The notes beneath the pieces were generated by a model. The model saw only the letters and a program-made list of their open reading frames with translations, was not told where the DNA came from and did not search any database. The position numbers and the translations under genes are program-made. A stretch of DNA of 64,000 nt from Lysinibacillus_B sp031181585. Its GTDB lineage: Bacteria > Bacillota > Bacilli > Bacillales_A > Planococcaceae. Shown here one piece after another: positions 1 to 8,515 of the stretch (position 1 is its first letter; each line of letters opens with the position of its first letter). Where the stretch lies: NCBI RefSeq assembly GCF_047301505.1, contig NZ_CP154840.1, forward strand, positions 434,001 to 498,000. Reading direction: 5' to 3'.

Positions 1-37
1 AAAATACGGTCTTAACAAATAATTATTCCGTACCCAA

Positions 38-76
38 CACCTCACGCAAGGCTGCGTGAGGTGTTATTTTTATAGA
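38..76 (+). terminator. Intrinsic terminator of the gene upstream of the window
   Basis: A 13-bp inverted repeat (AACACCTCACGCA against TGCGTGAGGTGTT, loop AGGC) is followed by ATTTTT. It ends a transcript coming from outside the window, by synteny with B. subtilis probably rpmE. No coding sequence was recognised in bases 1-37. Confidence 0.85.
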
Positions 77-224
77 AGCGCCTGCTGATATTTTCATTCG
101 GCAGGGGCTTTCTACATAATAAGGATTTTCCAAAAGATGCATTGCAGAGGAATGATTCAATAAGTATACTATCAGTAGTGAATTATACTATAATAGATGA
201 TAGGGTTTTGAATGGAAGAATGAC

Positions 225-253
225 GGCCTTGAGTCCAACTCAGGGTTTTTTCA
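225..253 (+). terminator. Terminator-like hairpin in the tdk leader
   Basis: CCTTGAG pairs with CTCAGGG around a short loop, followed by six T residues. It lies about 95 nt before tdk with no recognisable gene between it and the terminator at 38-76, so it could be a second terminator or a leader attenuator. The rest of 77-348 holds no recognisable gene. Confidence 0.5.
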
Positions 254-348
254 TTTTATGCATAGAAGTAGGATGTCTAGCTGTTGTACCTTCGAAATAT
301 GGATAAAATGAAGGAAGGAAGAGCATCTTAGGAAAGAGGTATATTTAT

Positions 349-921
349 ATGGCGCAATTATTTTTCAAGCACGGCGCAATGAACAGTGGAAAATCTATTG
401 AAATCTTAAAAGTCGCACATAACTACGAGGAGCAGGACAAACCGGTCCTCATCTTCACTTCCGGTATCGATACACGAGATGAAGTGGGTATGGTGTCTAG
501 TCGGATAGGGTTACGTCGTGATGCAATTCCTGTCTTTGATGATACAGATCTATTTGAGGCAGTAAAGGTACATCCGGAAAAACTTTATTGTGTGTTAGTT
601 GATGAAGTGCAGTTTTTGAAGAAAGAGCATGTAATCCAGCTGACACGTATCGTAGACGAACTAAATATCCCAGTTATGGGCTTTGGACTAAAAAATGACT
701 TCCAAAATGAGTTGTTTGAGGGAAGCCGCTACATGCTGATTTATGCTGATAAAATTGAAGAAATGAAGACGATCTGCTGGTTCTGCCATAAAAAGGCGAC
801 TATGAACCTGCGCGTTGATGAACAGAAAAAGCCGGTGTACACGGGTGACCAGATCCAAATCGGGGGAAATGATACATACTACCCTGTTTGCCGTAAATGC
901 CATAACAATCCGCCGCTATAA
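349..921 (+). CDS. tdk: Thymidine kinase (type II)
   Basis: A 190-residue cytosolic salvage enzyme that phosphorylates thymidine to dTMP with ATP. A Walker A loop (GAMNSGKS, about residues 9-16) opens the protein, and a DEVQF segment (about 85-89) matches the Mg/catalytic DEAQF-type motif of the family. The C-terminal half carries zinc-ribbon cysteines (CWFCHKK and CRKC) and the lasso substrate loop. The length is normal for the family. The ATG is preceded by a GAAAGAGG ribosome site. It sits just upstream of prfA as in B. subtilis. It is followed by 417 nt without a gene, so it is probably transcribed separately from prfA. Confidence 0.95.
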   Translation: MAQLFFKHGAMNSGKSIEILKVAHNYEEQDKPVLIFTSGIDTRDEVGMVSSRIGLRRDAIPVFDDTDLFEAVKVHPEKLYCVLVDEVQFLKKEHVIQLTRIVDELNIPVMGFGLKNDFQNELFEGSRYMLIYADKIEEMKTICWFCHKKATMNLRVDEQKKPVYTGDQIQIGGNDTYYPVCRKCHNNPPL

Positions 922-1338
922 CCAGGAAAGCGCGAACCAATCATATCCGCATGATTCCTATTGTGTAAGGAATACTTTAATTTCTGCATATAAACATCTG
1001 GGTAAAAGTGCCAAAACAGTGTTTGCTTTAAAAACTTTAATGCTAAAACCAGATTCTTGAGGCTGCTTTTTTAACCTGTGTACATGCAAGGGCCTCCACG
1101 AGAAGATGCCGTTCTCTACCGCATATGAGGGAAGTGTTTTAGCGTATTTGTGCTGATTAATGCTAGCACGAAGGCTGTGAATTCATTATACTAATGTAGG
1201 TAGATTGAGAAGAAATGAAATTGGTTATTTGTTTGCTGGGGCCGCTAGAAAGACAGCATCGATTGCTGTAAAGCATGTGAAGGGGAGTCCCCGCTTGTCC
1301 GGTAAAAAATAAATCTAACAATATGAAGAGGTGAAATC
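922..1338 (+). other. Intergenic region tdk-prfA, no gene recognised
   Basis: This 417-nt stretch has no convincing coding frame. Weak dyads are present (for example GTGCT with AGCAC near 1151-1170), and the prfA ribosome site (GAAGAGGTG) lies at its end. I see no terminator with a good T-run. Confidence 0.5.
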
Positions 1339-2415
1339 ATGTTTGATCGATTACAAGCGGTTGAAGACCGTTATGAACGTTTAAATGAACTATTAAGTGA
1401 TCCAGATATCGTAAACGATAGCAAGAAGCTCCGTGAATATTCAAAGGAGCAATCCGACATCCAGGAAACAGTCGATGCTTATCGTGAATATAAAGCAGCA
1501 AAGCAGCAATTTGCAGATGCGCGTGAAATGCTCGAAATTGAAAAAGACCCAGATATGCTGGAAATGGTGAAGGAAGAATTCAATGAATTGAAAGGGCAAA
1601 TTGAAGAGCTTGAAGAGCGCCTTCGCATTTTATTAATTCCGAAAGATCCAAATGACAACAAGAATGTTATCATGGAAATCCGTGGTGCAGCAGGCGGCGA
1701 CGAGGCGAACATTTTTGCGGGGGATTTATTCCGTATGTATACACGCTATGCGGAAACGCAAGGCTGGAAAATCGATATTATGGAAGCAGCACCAAACGCG
1801 GCAGGCGGCTATAAAGAGGTAATCTTTATGATTAACGGCCAAGGTGCTTATTCCAAATTAAAATTTGAGAATGGTGCACATCGGGTACAGCGTGTACCTG
1901 CGACAGAATCACAAGGCCGTATTCATACATCGACGGCTACAGTTGCCTGCTTACCAGAGGTGCATGTAGAAGAAGTAGAAATTCATGAAAAAGATATCCG
2001 GGTGGATACATTCGCCTCTTCAGGTGCCGGTGGTCAATCGGTAAATACAACGATGTCAGCTGTTCGTATGACCCATTTACCTACAGGTGTTGTTGTATCG
2101 ATGCAGGATGAGCGCTCTCAAATCAAAAACCGTGAAAAAGCGATGAAAATTTTAGTCGCACGTGTAGCAGAGCTTCACCGTTCGGAGGCGCAAGCCGAAA
2201 TCGACTCTACGCGTAAATCTGCAGTCGGAACAGGCGACCGTTCCGAGCGTATCCGCACATACAATTATCCACAAAACCGTGTAACGGATCACCGCATCGG
2301 TTTAACATTGCAAAAGCTTGATCAAATCGTCGAAGGAAAGCTTGACGAAGTTATTGATGCTCTGATTTTAGAAGAACAGGCTTCTAAATTAGAGAAGTTG
2401 AACCAAGATGCATAA
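1339..2415 (+). CDS. prfA: Peptide chain release factor 1
   Basis: RF1, 358 residues, recognises UAA/UAG stop codons in the ribosomal A site and triggers hydrolysis of peptidyl-tRNA. The sequence shows the N-terminal coiled-coil domain, a PAT-containing segment (RVPATES, about residues 185-191) for codon recognition, and the catalytic GGQ (GAGGQSVN, about 229-236). The length is full. The ATG follows GAAGAGGTG. Its last eight bases overlap prmC, which encodes the methyltransferase that modifies the glutamine of this GGQ, so the two are translationally coupled substrate and enzyme. Confidence 0.98.
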   Translation: MFDRLQAVEDRYERLNELLSDPDIVNDSKKLREYSKEQSDIQETVDAYREYKAAKQQFADAREMLEIEKDPDMLEMVKEEFNELKGQIEELEERLRILLIPKDPNDNKNVIMEIRGAAGGDEANIFAGDLFRMYTRYAETQGWKIDIMEAAPNAAGGYKEVIFMINGQGAYSKLKFENGAHRVQRVPATESQGRIHTSTATVACLPEVHVEEVEIHEKDIRVDTFASSGAGGQSVNTTMSAVRMTHLPTGVVVSMQDERSQIKNREKAMKILVARVAELHRSEAQAEIDSTRKSAVGTGDRSERIRTYNYPQNRVTDHRIGLTLQKLDQIVEGKLDEVIDALILEEQASKLEKLNQDA

Positions 2416-3262
2416 AACAGTATTAGAGGCCCTGAATGGGGCTTCTTCTTTTTTAACAGGTAAAGGTCGCGATGAAAATGCTGCACGGCTGCTGCTGCAG
2501 TACATTTTACAAACAAATTATTCAGGTCTGATGATGCGCGCTCATGACGTACTGTCCGAAGAGCAGCTTAAGCTGTTTCATTCTTATGTCGAAGAACATG
2601 CAAAAGGCCGTCCTGTTCAATATATTGCGGGTAGAGAGGAATTCTATGGACGCGAGTTCCTTGTAGATGAGTCGGTACTCATACCACGGCCGGAAACAGA
2701 AGAGCTGATTGTCTGTGCTGTGGATCAATGCCGACAGCTTTTTGGTGATCAGCAAATTAAAATTGCTGATATTGGAACAGGCAGCGGAGCCATTGCTATC
2801 ACAATGAAAAAAGAAATGCCTCAGGCACAGGTGACAGCAACTGATATTTCACAGGCTGCTTTGCAAACGGCCAAGAAAAATGCGGAAAGACTTCATGCAG
2901 AAATTAATTTTCGGTTAGGAGATTTAACAGAACCGATCAAAAAGGAAAAATGGGATGTTGTCCTATCGAACCCTCCGTATATTGCATTTGAGGAGAAGGC
3001 TGAAATGTCTGAAGTAGTGCTTGACCACGAGCCGCATTCTGCTCTTTTTGCTGAGGAGGAGGGACTGATTCTATACCGCAAACTTGCGGAGAGTCTTCCG
3101 AATCTCATGAATAAGCCGGGTTTTATTGCTGTAGAAATCGGCTATAAGCAAGGAACGGCAGTGAAAAAACTGTTTGAGCAGGCGTTTCCAGGAGCGGTTG
3201 TAGAAGTCGTGAAAGATATTAATAAAAAAAATCGTATTGTATTTTGTAAAATAGTAGAATAA
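2408..3262 (+). CDS. prmC: Release factor glutamine N5-methyltransferase
   Basis: An SAM-dependent enzyme that methylates the GGQ glutamine of RF1/RF2. The protein has 284 residues. An N-terminal helical substrate domain is followed by a Rossmann-fold methyltransferase with the SAM loop ADIGTGSGAI (about 118-127) and the active-site NPPY (SNPPYIAF, about 186-193). It starts inside the 3' end of prfA (8-nt overlap), the usual prfA-prmC coupling. A hairpin immediately after its stop codon also contains the ribosome site of the next gene. Confidence 0.97.
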   Translation: MHKTVLEALNGASSFLTGKGRDENAARLLLQYILQTNYSGLMMRAHDVLSEEQLKLFHSYVEEHAKGRPVQYIAGREEFYGREFLVDESVLIPRPETEELIVCAVDQCRQLFGDQQIKIADIGTGSGAIAITMKKEMPQAQVTATDISQAALQTAKKNAERLHAEINFRLGDLTEPIKKEKWDVVLSNPPYIAFEEKAEMSEVVLDHEPHSALFAEEEGLILYRKLAESLPNLMNKPGFIAVEIGYKQGTAVKKLFEQAFPGAVVEVVKDINKKNRIVFCKIVE

Positions 3263-3269
3263 AAAACGT

Positions 3270-3306
3270 CCTCCTTGTCCACAATGCTAGGCAAGGAGGG
3301 ATTTTT
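3270..3306 (+). promoter_or_regulatory. Hairpin sequestering the spoIIR ribosome binding site
   Basis: CCTCCTTG (3270-3277) pairs perfectly with CAAGGAGG (3292-3299), and ATTTTTC follows. The 3' arm is itself the Shine-Dalgarno of the gene starting at 3308. The element can act as a prmC terminator and, in read-through transcripts, would mask the spoIIR ribosome site. The pairing is directly visible; the regulatory role is inferred. Confidence 0.6.
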
Positions 3307-3307
3307 C

Positions 3308-3856
3308 ATGTTAAATGATTACGAGATTAAAAGAAATGATAAAATACTAGCGGTTTTAAAATTATTAATTAGCGCACTTGGTCTATATATTATTATCAAT
3401 CTATCACCTAGTTTTGTAGAATTACTGGATCAAGGCCGCCCAAGCTATGCGGAAGATGTGGTAGTGCGTGTGATTGCAAGCAGCAATACAGAAAAGGATC
3501 AAGAGATAAAAAAGCAGGTTGTCGCGGATATGCAGAAGTTTTTGAAGGAATCTTCTACAAAAGAAGAAGAGTTAGCTCCATCCATTCAGACATTTATTAA
3601 AAAACAATATCCACATATACCGATTCAATTGAAATCTGGGGATAACTTAATTCCGCCGAAGCTGGTTATGCAGTCATTTTATCCACAGATGTCGACGAAT
3701 TCGTTAGTAGTTGTCATAGGAGAAGGTCGAGGAGAAAATTGGTTCTGCTCTGCATTCCCAAGTATTTGTGACAAGCCAGAGGAAAAGGAAGAAGAGAAGG
3801 AAGAGAAAAAAATCCGCTTTAAGTTTATTGAGTGGCTGAAGGAAAAGTTCTTTTAA
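3308..3856 (+). CDS. spoIIR: Stage II sporulation protein R
   Basis: SpoIIR is the forespore-made secreted signal that activates SpoIIGA, leading to sigma-E processing in the mother cell. The 182-residue protein has a membrane/signal segment near residues 14-35, the family segment RVIASSNTEKDQ, and the conserved C-terminal GENWFCSAFPSIC. It then has a charged tail (runs of Glu and Lys) not seen in shorter homologues. The ATG at 3308 lies 8 nt after an AAGGAGG that forms one arm of a hairpin; an in-frame start further up at 3275 lacks a ribosome site. It follows prmC as in B. subtilis. Confidence 0.9.
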   Translation: MLNDYEIKRNDKILAVLKLLISALGLYIIINLSPSFVELLDQGRPSYAEDVVVRVIASSNTEKDQEIKKQVVADMQKFLKESSTKEEELAPSIQTFIKKQYPHIPIQLKSGDNLIPPKLVMQSFYPQMSTNSLVVVIGEGRGENWFCSAFPSICDKPEEKEEEKEEKKIRFKFIEWLKEKFF

Positions 3857-3953
3857 ATAAAAATGAAAAAGTCAACTTATACACAAATTCTAACTATTTA
3901 TTAACAGATTGTGGATTATTTATAATATTTCTTCAAAATAAAGGGGTGAAATT

Positions 3954-4985
3954 ATGAAAACAGAAACAATAGTTGTGGATAAAAATGTGAATAGTAAGAA
4001 AACTTATGCACATGCTGTGGATATCTTAAATGCGGGACAGGTAGTCGCTTTCCCGACTGAAACGGTATACGGGCTAGGTGCAGTAGCGACAGATGATACA
4101 GCAGTAAAACGGATTTTTGAAGCAAAGGGACGCCCCTCGGACAATCCGTTAATTGTACATATTGGAACAATTGAGGAATTGAAAAATTATATAGAAGAGA
4201 TTCCGCAAACAGCGGAAAAATGTATGGAAGCATTTTGGCCGGGTCCGCTGACAATTGTCATGAAAGCAAAATCGGGTGTTCTCGCTCCCAGTGTAACAGC
4301 TGGGTTATCCACTGTTGGGATACGTATGCCTGATCATCCGGTGGCACTCGAGCTCCTGCACACGCTGCAAAAGCCGCTTGCCGCACCGAGTGCAAACCGC
4401 AGCGGTAAACCAAGCCCCACAAAGGCTGAACATGTAGCCGAGGATTTAGAAGGAATCATCCCTTGTATTTTAGATGGGGGAACAACAGGCATTGGACTGG
4501 AATCTACTGTACTGGATGTGACGCTTCATCCACCTGTTATTCTTCGGCCTGGCGGGGTAACGAAGGAAATGCTGGAAAGAGTGATTGGAACTGTATTAGA
4601 GCCAACTCATGAAGAGCAGCGTGTTGAAGCCACTCCGAGAGCGCCTGGTATGAAATATACTCATTATGCTCCTGATGCACCTGTCTTCCTTATTGAAGAA
4701 ACCGCTGATATTGCTGCGGCCGTAGAAAGCCTGCAACGGCAAGGGCACAAAGTGGCCTTGCTGGCACCGAAATCATATGAAGAAGTATCAGTGAATTACT
4801 TCTTTACATTTGGTGAAGAGCATAATCAGGAACAAATGGGTGCGAACTTATATGATGCCCTCCGCAATTGCGATAAAACGGATGCTACTATCATTTTAGC
4901 GACAGCTACTTCTAAAGAGGGGATGGGTTCGGCTATCATGAACCGTCTCGAAAAAGCAGCCGGTGAAAAATGGTATAAATTCTAA
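3954..4985 (+). CDS. ywlC: L-threonylcarbamoyladenylate synthase (YrdC/Sua5 type)
   Basis: It makes threonylcarbamoyl-AMP from threonine, bicarbonate and ATP for the t6A37 modification of ANN-decoding tRNAs. With 343 residues it is the long Sua5 form: an N-terminal YrdC domain (FPTETVYGLGA, about 31-41; KGRPSDNPL, about 60-68) plus a C-terminal Sua5 domain joined by the segment near GMKYTHYAP (about 233-241). The start follows an AAAGGGGTG ribosome site. The position between spoIIR and ywlE matches B. subtilis. Confidence 0.96.
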   Translation: MKTETIVVDKNVNSKKTYAHAVDILNAGQVVAFPTETVYGLGAVATDDTAVKRIFEAKGRPSDNPLIVHIGTIEELKNYIEEIPQTAEKCMEAFWPGPLTIVMKAKSGVLAPSVTAGLSTVGIRMPDHPVALELLHTLQKPLAAPSANRSGKPSPTKAEHVAEDLEGIIPCILDGGTTGIGLESTVLDVTLHPPVILRPGGVTKEMLERVIGTVLEPTHEEQRVEATPRAPGMKYTHYAPDAPVFLIEETADIAAAVESLQRQGHKVALLAPKSYEEVSVNYFFTFGEEHNQEQMGANLYDALRNCDKTDATIILATATSKEGMGSAIMNRLEKAAGEKWYKF

Positions 4986-4993
4986 GGGGAAAA

Positions 4994-5025
4994 CTCCACA
5001 TGAGAATGTGGGGTTTTTTATTTTT
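4994..5025 (+). terminator. Terminator after ywlC
   Basis: CTCCACAT (4994-5001) pairs with ATGTGGGG (5006-5013), followed by TTTTTTATTTTT. The following stretch to 5347 has no recognisable gene; at this point B. subtilis carries additional ywl genes, which are absent here. Confidence 0.85.
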
Positions 5026-5347
5026 CAAAAAGGCGAAAGCTGTGGATAAATTTTTAAATGCAAGGTAGTGTGTATAAAAATACGAATTCAATGCAAATAA
5101 GAAAAAATGATAGAAACGGATATAATGAAATCATTTGTGTCCGATAATAAAAGTGTTATCTCAATTGTTTGGAGATAGTATACTCAAATAGATTTTTCTG
5201 CCGAATAGGTAGAATGGAAGGTGTAGATCTTTACAATTGGTCACTTTTCATCTATTCCTAAATTTGATATGCTTAGAAATGAAAGAGAACAAGTAGGTCA
5301 ATTAGTATATAATAGAAGAAAAAACAAAAATAAATGGAGAGATTGGC

Positions 5348-5788
5348 ATGAATATTTATTTTGTGTGCACCGGAAATACCTGCAGAAGTCCTATGGCTGA
5401 AGCCATATTGAAAAGTAAAAGCTTACCGAATGTTCATGTGAAGTCGGCGGGGATTTATGCGTTAGAAGGCGGGGGGATGTCTGAAAATGCCCGGGCTGTT
5501 CTATTAGAAGAAAATATTCATCATGAGCATATTTCTAAGCAAATCAATGAGCAGGATATCGAGTGGGCGGATCTTATTCTAACGATGACAAGCGCCCATA
5601 AGGAAATGCTTGTACGGACGTATGAGCAGGCGAAGAATAAAACCTATACATTGAAGGAGTATGTCACACCTTACAGCAGTCAGGATGTATTTGATCCATT
5701 TGGCGGAGATATATCCACGTATAAGCAGACTTACCAAGAGTTGAAACGACTAATCGAGCAATTTGAATTGAAACATAGAGAGGGGTAA
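5348..5788 (+). CDS. ywlE: Low-molecular-weight protein arginine phosphatase YwlE-like
   Basis: A 146-residue member of the LMW phosphatase family, which in Bacillus removes phosphate from arginine residues marked by McsB. The P-loop CTGNTCRSP (about residues 7-15) holds the nucleophilic cysteine, the arginine, and the threonine that gives arginine rather than tyrosine specificity in YwlE. The C-terminal general-acid loop is DPFGG (about 121-125). The start codon follows a GGAGAG ribosome site. The chemoreceptor gene begins 6 nt after the stop, so the two are probably co-transcribed. Confidence 0.93.
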   Translation: MNIYFVCTGNTCRSPMAEAILKSKSLPNVHVKSAGIYALEGGGMSENARAVLLEENIHHEHISKQINEQDIEWADLILTMTSAHKEMLVRTYEQAKNKTYTLKEYVTPYSSQDVFDPFGGDISTYKQTYQELKRLIEQFELKHREG

Positions 5789-5794
5789 GGAGTT

Positions 5795-7087
5795 ATGGAA
5801 GCAAAGGGGAGGATGTTTAATCTCCGCATGAAATTGGTGTTGTTCGTAGGAATTCTAGCTCTGGTAACGTATTCTACCAGCTTCGTCTTCAACGAATTCA
5901 TCCAACCGACATTTTTTTCATCGGTAGATCGTAAGCTTTTTGAAATCATTACATATAGTTTGGGTATTACATGGTCGTGTATATTAGCGGCAATTTTTAG
6001 TATCGTCATCATCCGGCCGCTGCAGCGCCTCGAAAAAACTGCGGTTCGTGTGGCTGAAGGGAAAATTGGGCAGGATGTTGAAATGCCAAAAACAAATGAC
6101 GAAATTCGTTCTGTAGCTGAAGCATTCCAGCTAATGCTTGTTAATTTAAGAGGAATGGTGGAAGGAATTGACCGAAATTTCCAAACGACAAATGAAACTA
6201 TTCACCATTTATCAAAGCAGACAGCAGCCGCCCGTACAGAGGCATCGAATATCGCGAGTACTGTAGGGCAAATTTCAAGAGGAGCAGATGCCTCTGCTCA
6301 AGCAGTCCAAGACACAGCCGAAGCGATCGAAGATGTTCGAATTTTAGCGAATGAGGTCAATGATCTTGCTGTTAATTCAGCTTCCAAATCACATATTATT
6401 ATTGAAGATTTAACTCACACGACAACATCCATCCAAAGCTTGGTCGATGGTATCCAGCTTATTGCACAAGGAAATGAACAGGCGCTAGTTAACATACGAG
6501 AGCTTGAGAAAAATGCCGAACAAGTCGAACATATTATCGGTCTCGTCGGCGATATTGCTGCTCAAACAAATTTACTTGCCTTAAATGCTTCGATTGAAGC
6601 GGCGCGTGCGGGTGAACATGGAAAAGGCTTTGCAGTAGTGGCAGAAGAGGTACGAAAGCTGGCTGATGAAAGTGCCAGCGCTGTAAAAGGCATAACAGAC
6701 CTTATCCAAACAATTCAACATAATGTCAATACAGTCGTTAAGCAAATGCATGAGCAGGTGGATTATGCAGTGAAGGAATCAAACAGAGTGTCTGAGACAA
6801 CTTCAGCAGTTCAGGGAATGGCAGAAAGTGTACATGAAATGGCAGACGGGGTTATCTATATTTCTGCACTTATAGAAAAGCAGATGCATAATATTGAAAT
6901 GACTGCCCGCCAATCACATGAAGTGGCAGCTATTGCTCAGCAAACATCCGCAAGCACGCAGGAAGTAAGTTCAGCGACAGATGAGCAGGCATATTCGATT
7001 GAACAAATTGAACAGTTGGCACAAAACCTCCAACGACAATCTAATGAACTACATAAAGTCATCTTGCAATTTGATAGAACAAATTAA
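5795..7087 (+). CDS. Methyl-accepting chemotaxis protein with minimal sensor region
   Basis: A 430-residue transducer. Two N-terminal membrane segments (about 12-32 and 50-73) are separated by only ~18 residues, so there is essentially no extracellular ligand domain. A HAMP domain (about 74-127) and the long methyl-accepting coiled coil follow. The signalling tip NLLALNASIEAARAGEHGKG and the following VVAEEVRKLADES are highly conserved and would contact CheA/CheW. The lack of a sensor domain suggests membrane-state or cytoplasmic sensing; the ligand is unknown. Confidence 0.92.
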   Translation: MEAKGRMFNLRMKLVLFVGILALVTYSTSFVFNEFIQPTFFSSVDRKLFEIITYSLGITWSCILAAIFSIVIIRPLQRLEKTAVRVAEGKIGQDVEMPKTNDEIRSVAEAFQLMLVNLRGMVEGIDRNFQTTNETIHHLSKQTAAARTEASNIASTVGQISRGADASAQAVQDTAEAIEDVRILANEVNDLAVNSASKSHIIIEDLTHTTTSIQSLVDGIQLIAQGNEQALVNIRELEKNAEQVEHIIGLVGDIAAQTNLLALNASIEAARAGEHGKGFAVVAEEVRKLADESASAVKGITDLIQTIQHNVNTVVKQMHEQVDYAVKESNRVSETTSAVQGMAESVHEMADGVIYISALIEKQMHNIEMTARQSHEVAAIAQQTSASTQEVSSATDEQAYSIEQIEQLAQNLQRQSNELHKVILQFDRTN

Positions 7088-7090
7088 GCA

Positions 7091-7135
7091 AAAGCTTCTA
7101 GACACCCTTAAGTGGCTGTCGAGGAGCTTTTTTAT
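7091..7135 (+). terminator. Terminator after the chemoreceptor gene
   Basis: AAAGCT with downstream TGTC/AGCTTT sequences forms an imperfect stem around 7091-7129, followed by TTTTTTATT. The rest of the 395-nt gap to rpiB shows no gene. Confidence 0.7.
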
Positions 7136-7482
7136 TATAAAGAAAACCTGAGATTTAGATGGTGAATCATATCCAGGCTATTCCTCCAGCTGTGAAAGCT
7201 GCACTTCACCGAGCAATCCTATCATTACGAGTAGAGCCATCGGTCAGTGTGTAAGGTATACCTACACTTTTGTTCCAGAAAATAAGCTTTTTACGAATTA
7301 ATCTAAACGGAAACTTTAAAAACTACTTGTATTTCTGCTAAAAAGTGAACGTTATTATGTTTGTTAGCGAAAACATTCGTATTTAACAGAAAAACGATCA
7401 TTTGTTTTCGGTAAAATACGTGTCATTCTCCTGTCAGAAATGGTACACTGTACATGAATATATTTGAAAAGAGGGAATCTTA

Positions 7483-7920
7483 GTGAAAATCGCTATTTCT
7501 TCAGACCATGGCGGCAATAACCTACGTAGAGAGATTATGGCCCTATTGGATGAGTTGAACATCAGCTACGAAGATTTTGGACCAACGACAAACGATTCAG
7601 TTGACTACCCAGATTATGCTAAGCCGGTTGCTGAGAAGGTGGCGGCTGGTGAATTCGACCGTGGTATCCTAATCTGCGGTACGGGCATCGGTATTTCCAT
7701 TGCAGCGAATAAAGTGAAGGGGGTTCGCTGTGCGCTGGTACACGATGTATTCTCAGCGAAAGCAACACGTTCCCATAATGATTCAAACGTTCTGGCAATG
7801 GGTGAGCGTGTCATCGGCCCAGGACTGGCGCGGGAGATCGTGATGACTTGGCTGGATACAGAGTTTGAAGGCGGTCGCCACACTAAACGCATTGAGAAGA
7901 TTTCTGAATTAGAGGGGTAA
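7483..7920 (+). CDS. rpiB: Ribose-5-phosphate isomerase B
   Basis: It interconverts ribose 5-phosphate and ribulose 5-phosphate in the pentose phosphate pathway; 145 residues, normal RpiB length. Visible family motifs are SSDHGG (about 6-11), the active-site loop CGTGIGISIAANK (about 66-78) and HDVFSAKATR (about 88-97). The start is a GTG preceded by AGAGGGA. The ywlG start lies 6 nt beyond the stop, the same pair as ywlF-ywlG in B. subtilis. Confidence 0.96.
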   Translation: MKIAISSDHGGNNLRREIMALLDELNISYEDFGPTTNDSVDYPDYAKPVAEKVAAGEFDRGILICGTGIGISIAANKVKGVRCALVHDVFSAKATRSHNDSNVLAMGERVIGPGLAREIVMTWLDTEFEGGRHTKRIEKISELEG

Positions 7921-7926
7921 TTGCTT

Positions 7927-8472
7927 ATGACTTTACAGCAAGTGAAGCAAGATATTGCCGCATTGTTGGGTGAAGTTGAACAGCAAGTAACCTTTCAGCC
8001 GAAGCAGCTATTCGTCGTCGGTTGCTCTACCTCAGAGGTAATAGGGGAGAAAATCGGCACAGCGGGTGCAGTAGAAGTTGCACAAACTTTATATGACGAG
8101 CTAGAACGCTTTGCAAAAAGACACGATCTTTATTTAGTTTTTCAAGGCTGCGAGCATATCAATCGAGCGCTTACGCTTGAACGGGCTGCCGCAGAAAAGT
8201 ACCATTTAGAGCCTGTTGCTGTAGTTCCAGTCAGGACAGCTGGCGGCTCTATGTCCGCATATGCTTATACTAAAATGGATGAGCCGGTAGTGGTAGAGAC
8301 AGTCCAGGCACACGCGGGCATTGATATCGGCCAAACATTAATTGGTATGCATTTAAAAGTGGTAGCAGTTCCGATCCGTACATCGGTAAAGAAAATTGGA
8401 GAAGCGGTTGTTACAGTAGCGAAGACACGGCCGAAGCTTATCGGCGGTACGCGTGCGCAGTACAAGCTGTAG
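7927..8472 (+). CDS. ywlG: TIGR01440/DUF436 family protein YwlG
   Basis: A conserved 181-residue cytosolic protein of unknown function, typically encoded between rpiB and glyA in Bacilli. I start it at ATG 7927, nine bases after GAGGGG at the end of rpiB; a TTG six bases upstream is the alternative. The segment QGCEHINRAL and the glycine-rich GGSMSAYAY are the family's recognisable parts. No catalytic assignment can be made from sequence alone. Confidence 0.88.
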   Translation: MTLQQVKQDIAALLGEVEQQVTFQPKQLFVVGCSTSEVIGEKIGTAGAVEVAQTLYDELERFAKRHDLYLVFQGCEHINRALTLERAAAEKYHLEPVAVVPVRTAGGSMSAYAYTKMDEPVVVETVQAHAGIDIGQTLIGMHLKVVAVPIRTSVKKIGEAVVTVAKTRPKLIGGTRAQYKL

Positions 8473-8515
8473 CGAACAAAGCTGTAAATTTAAACTTTAG
8501 GGGGATTCACTGATC

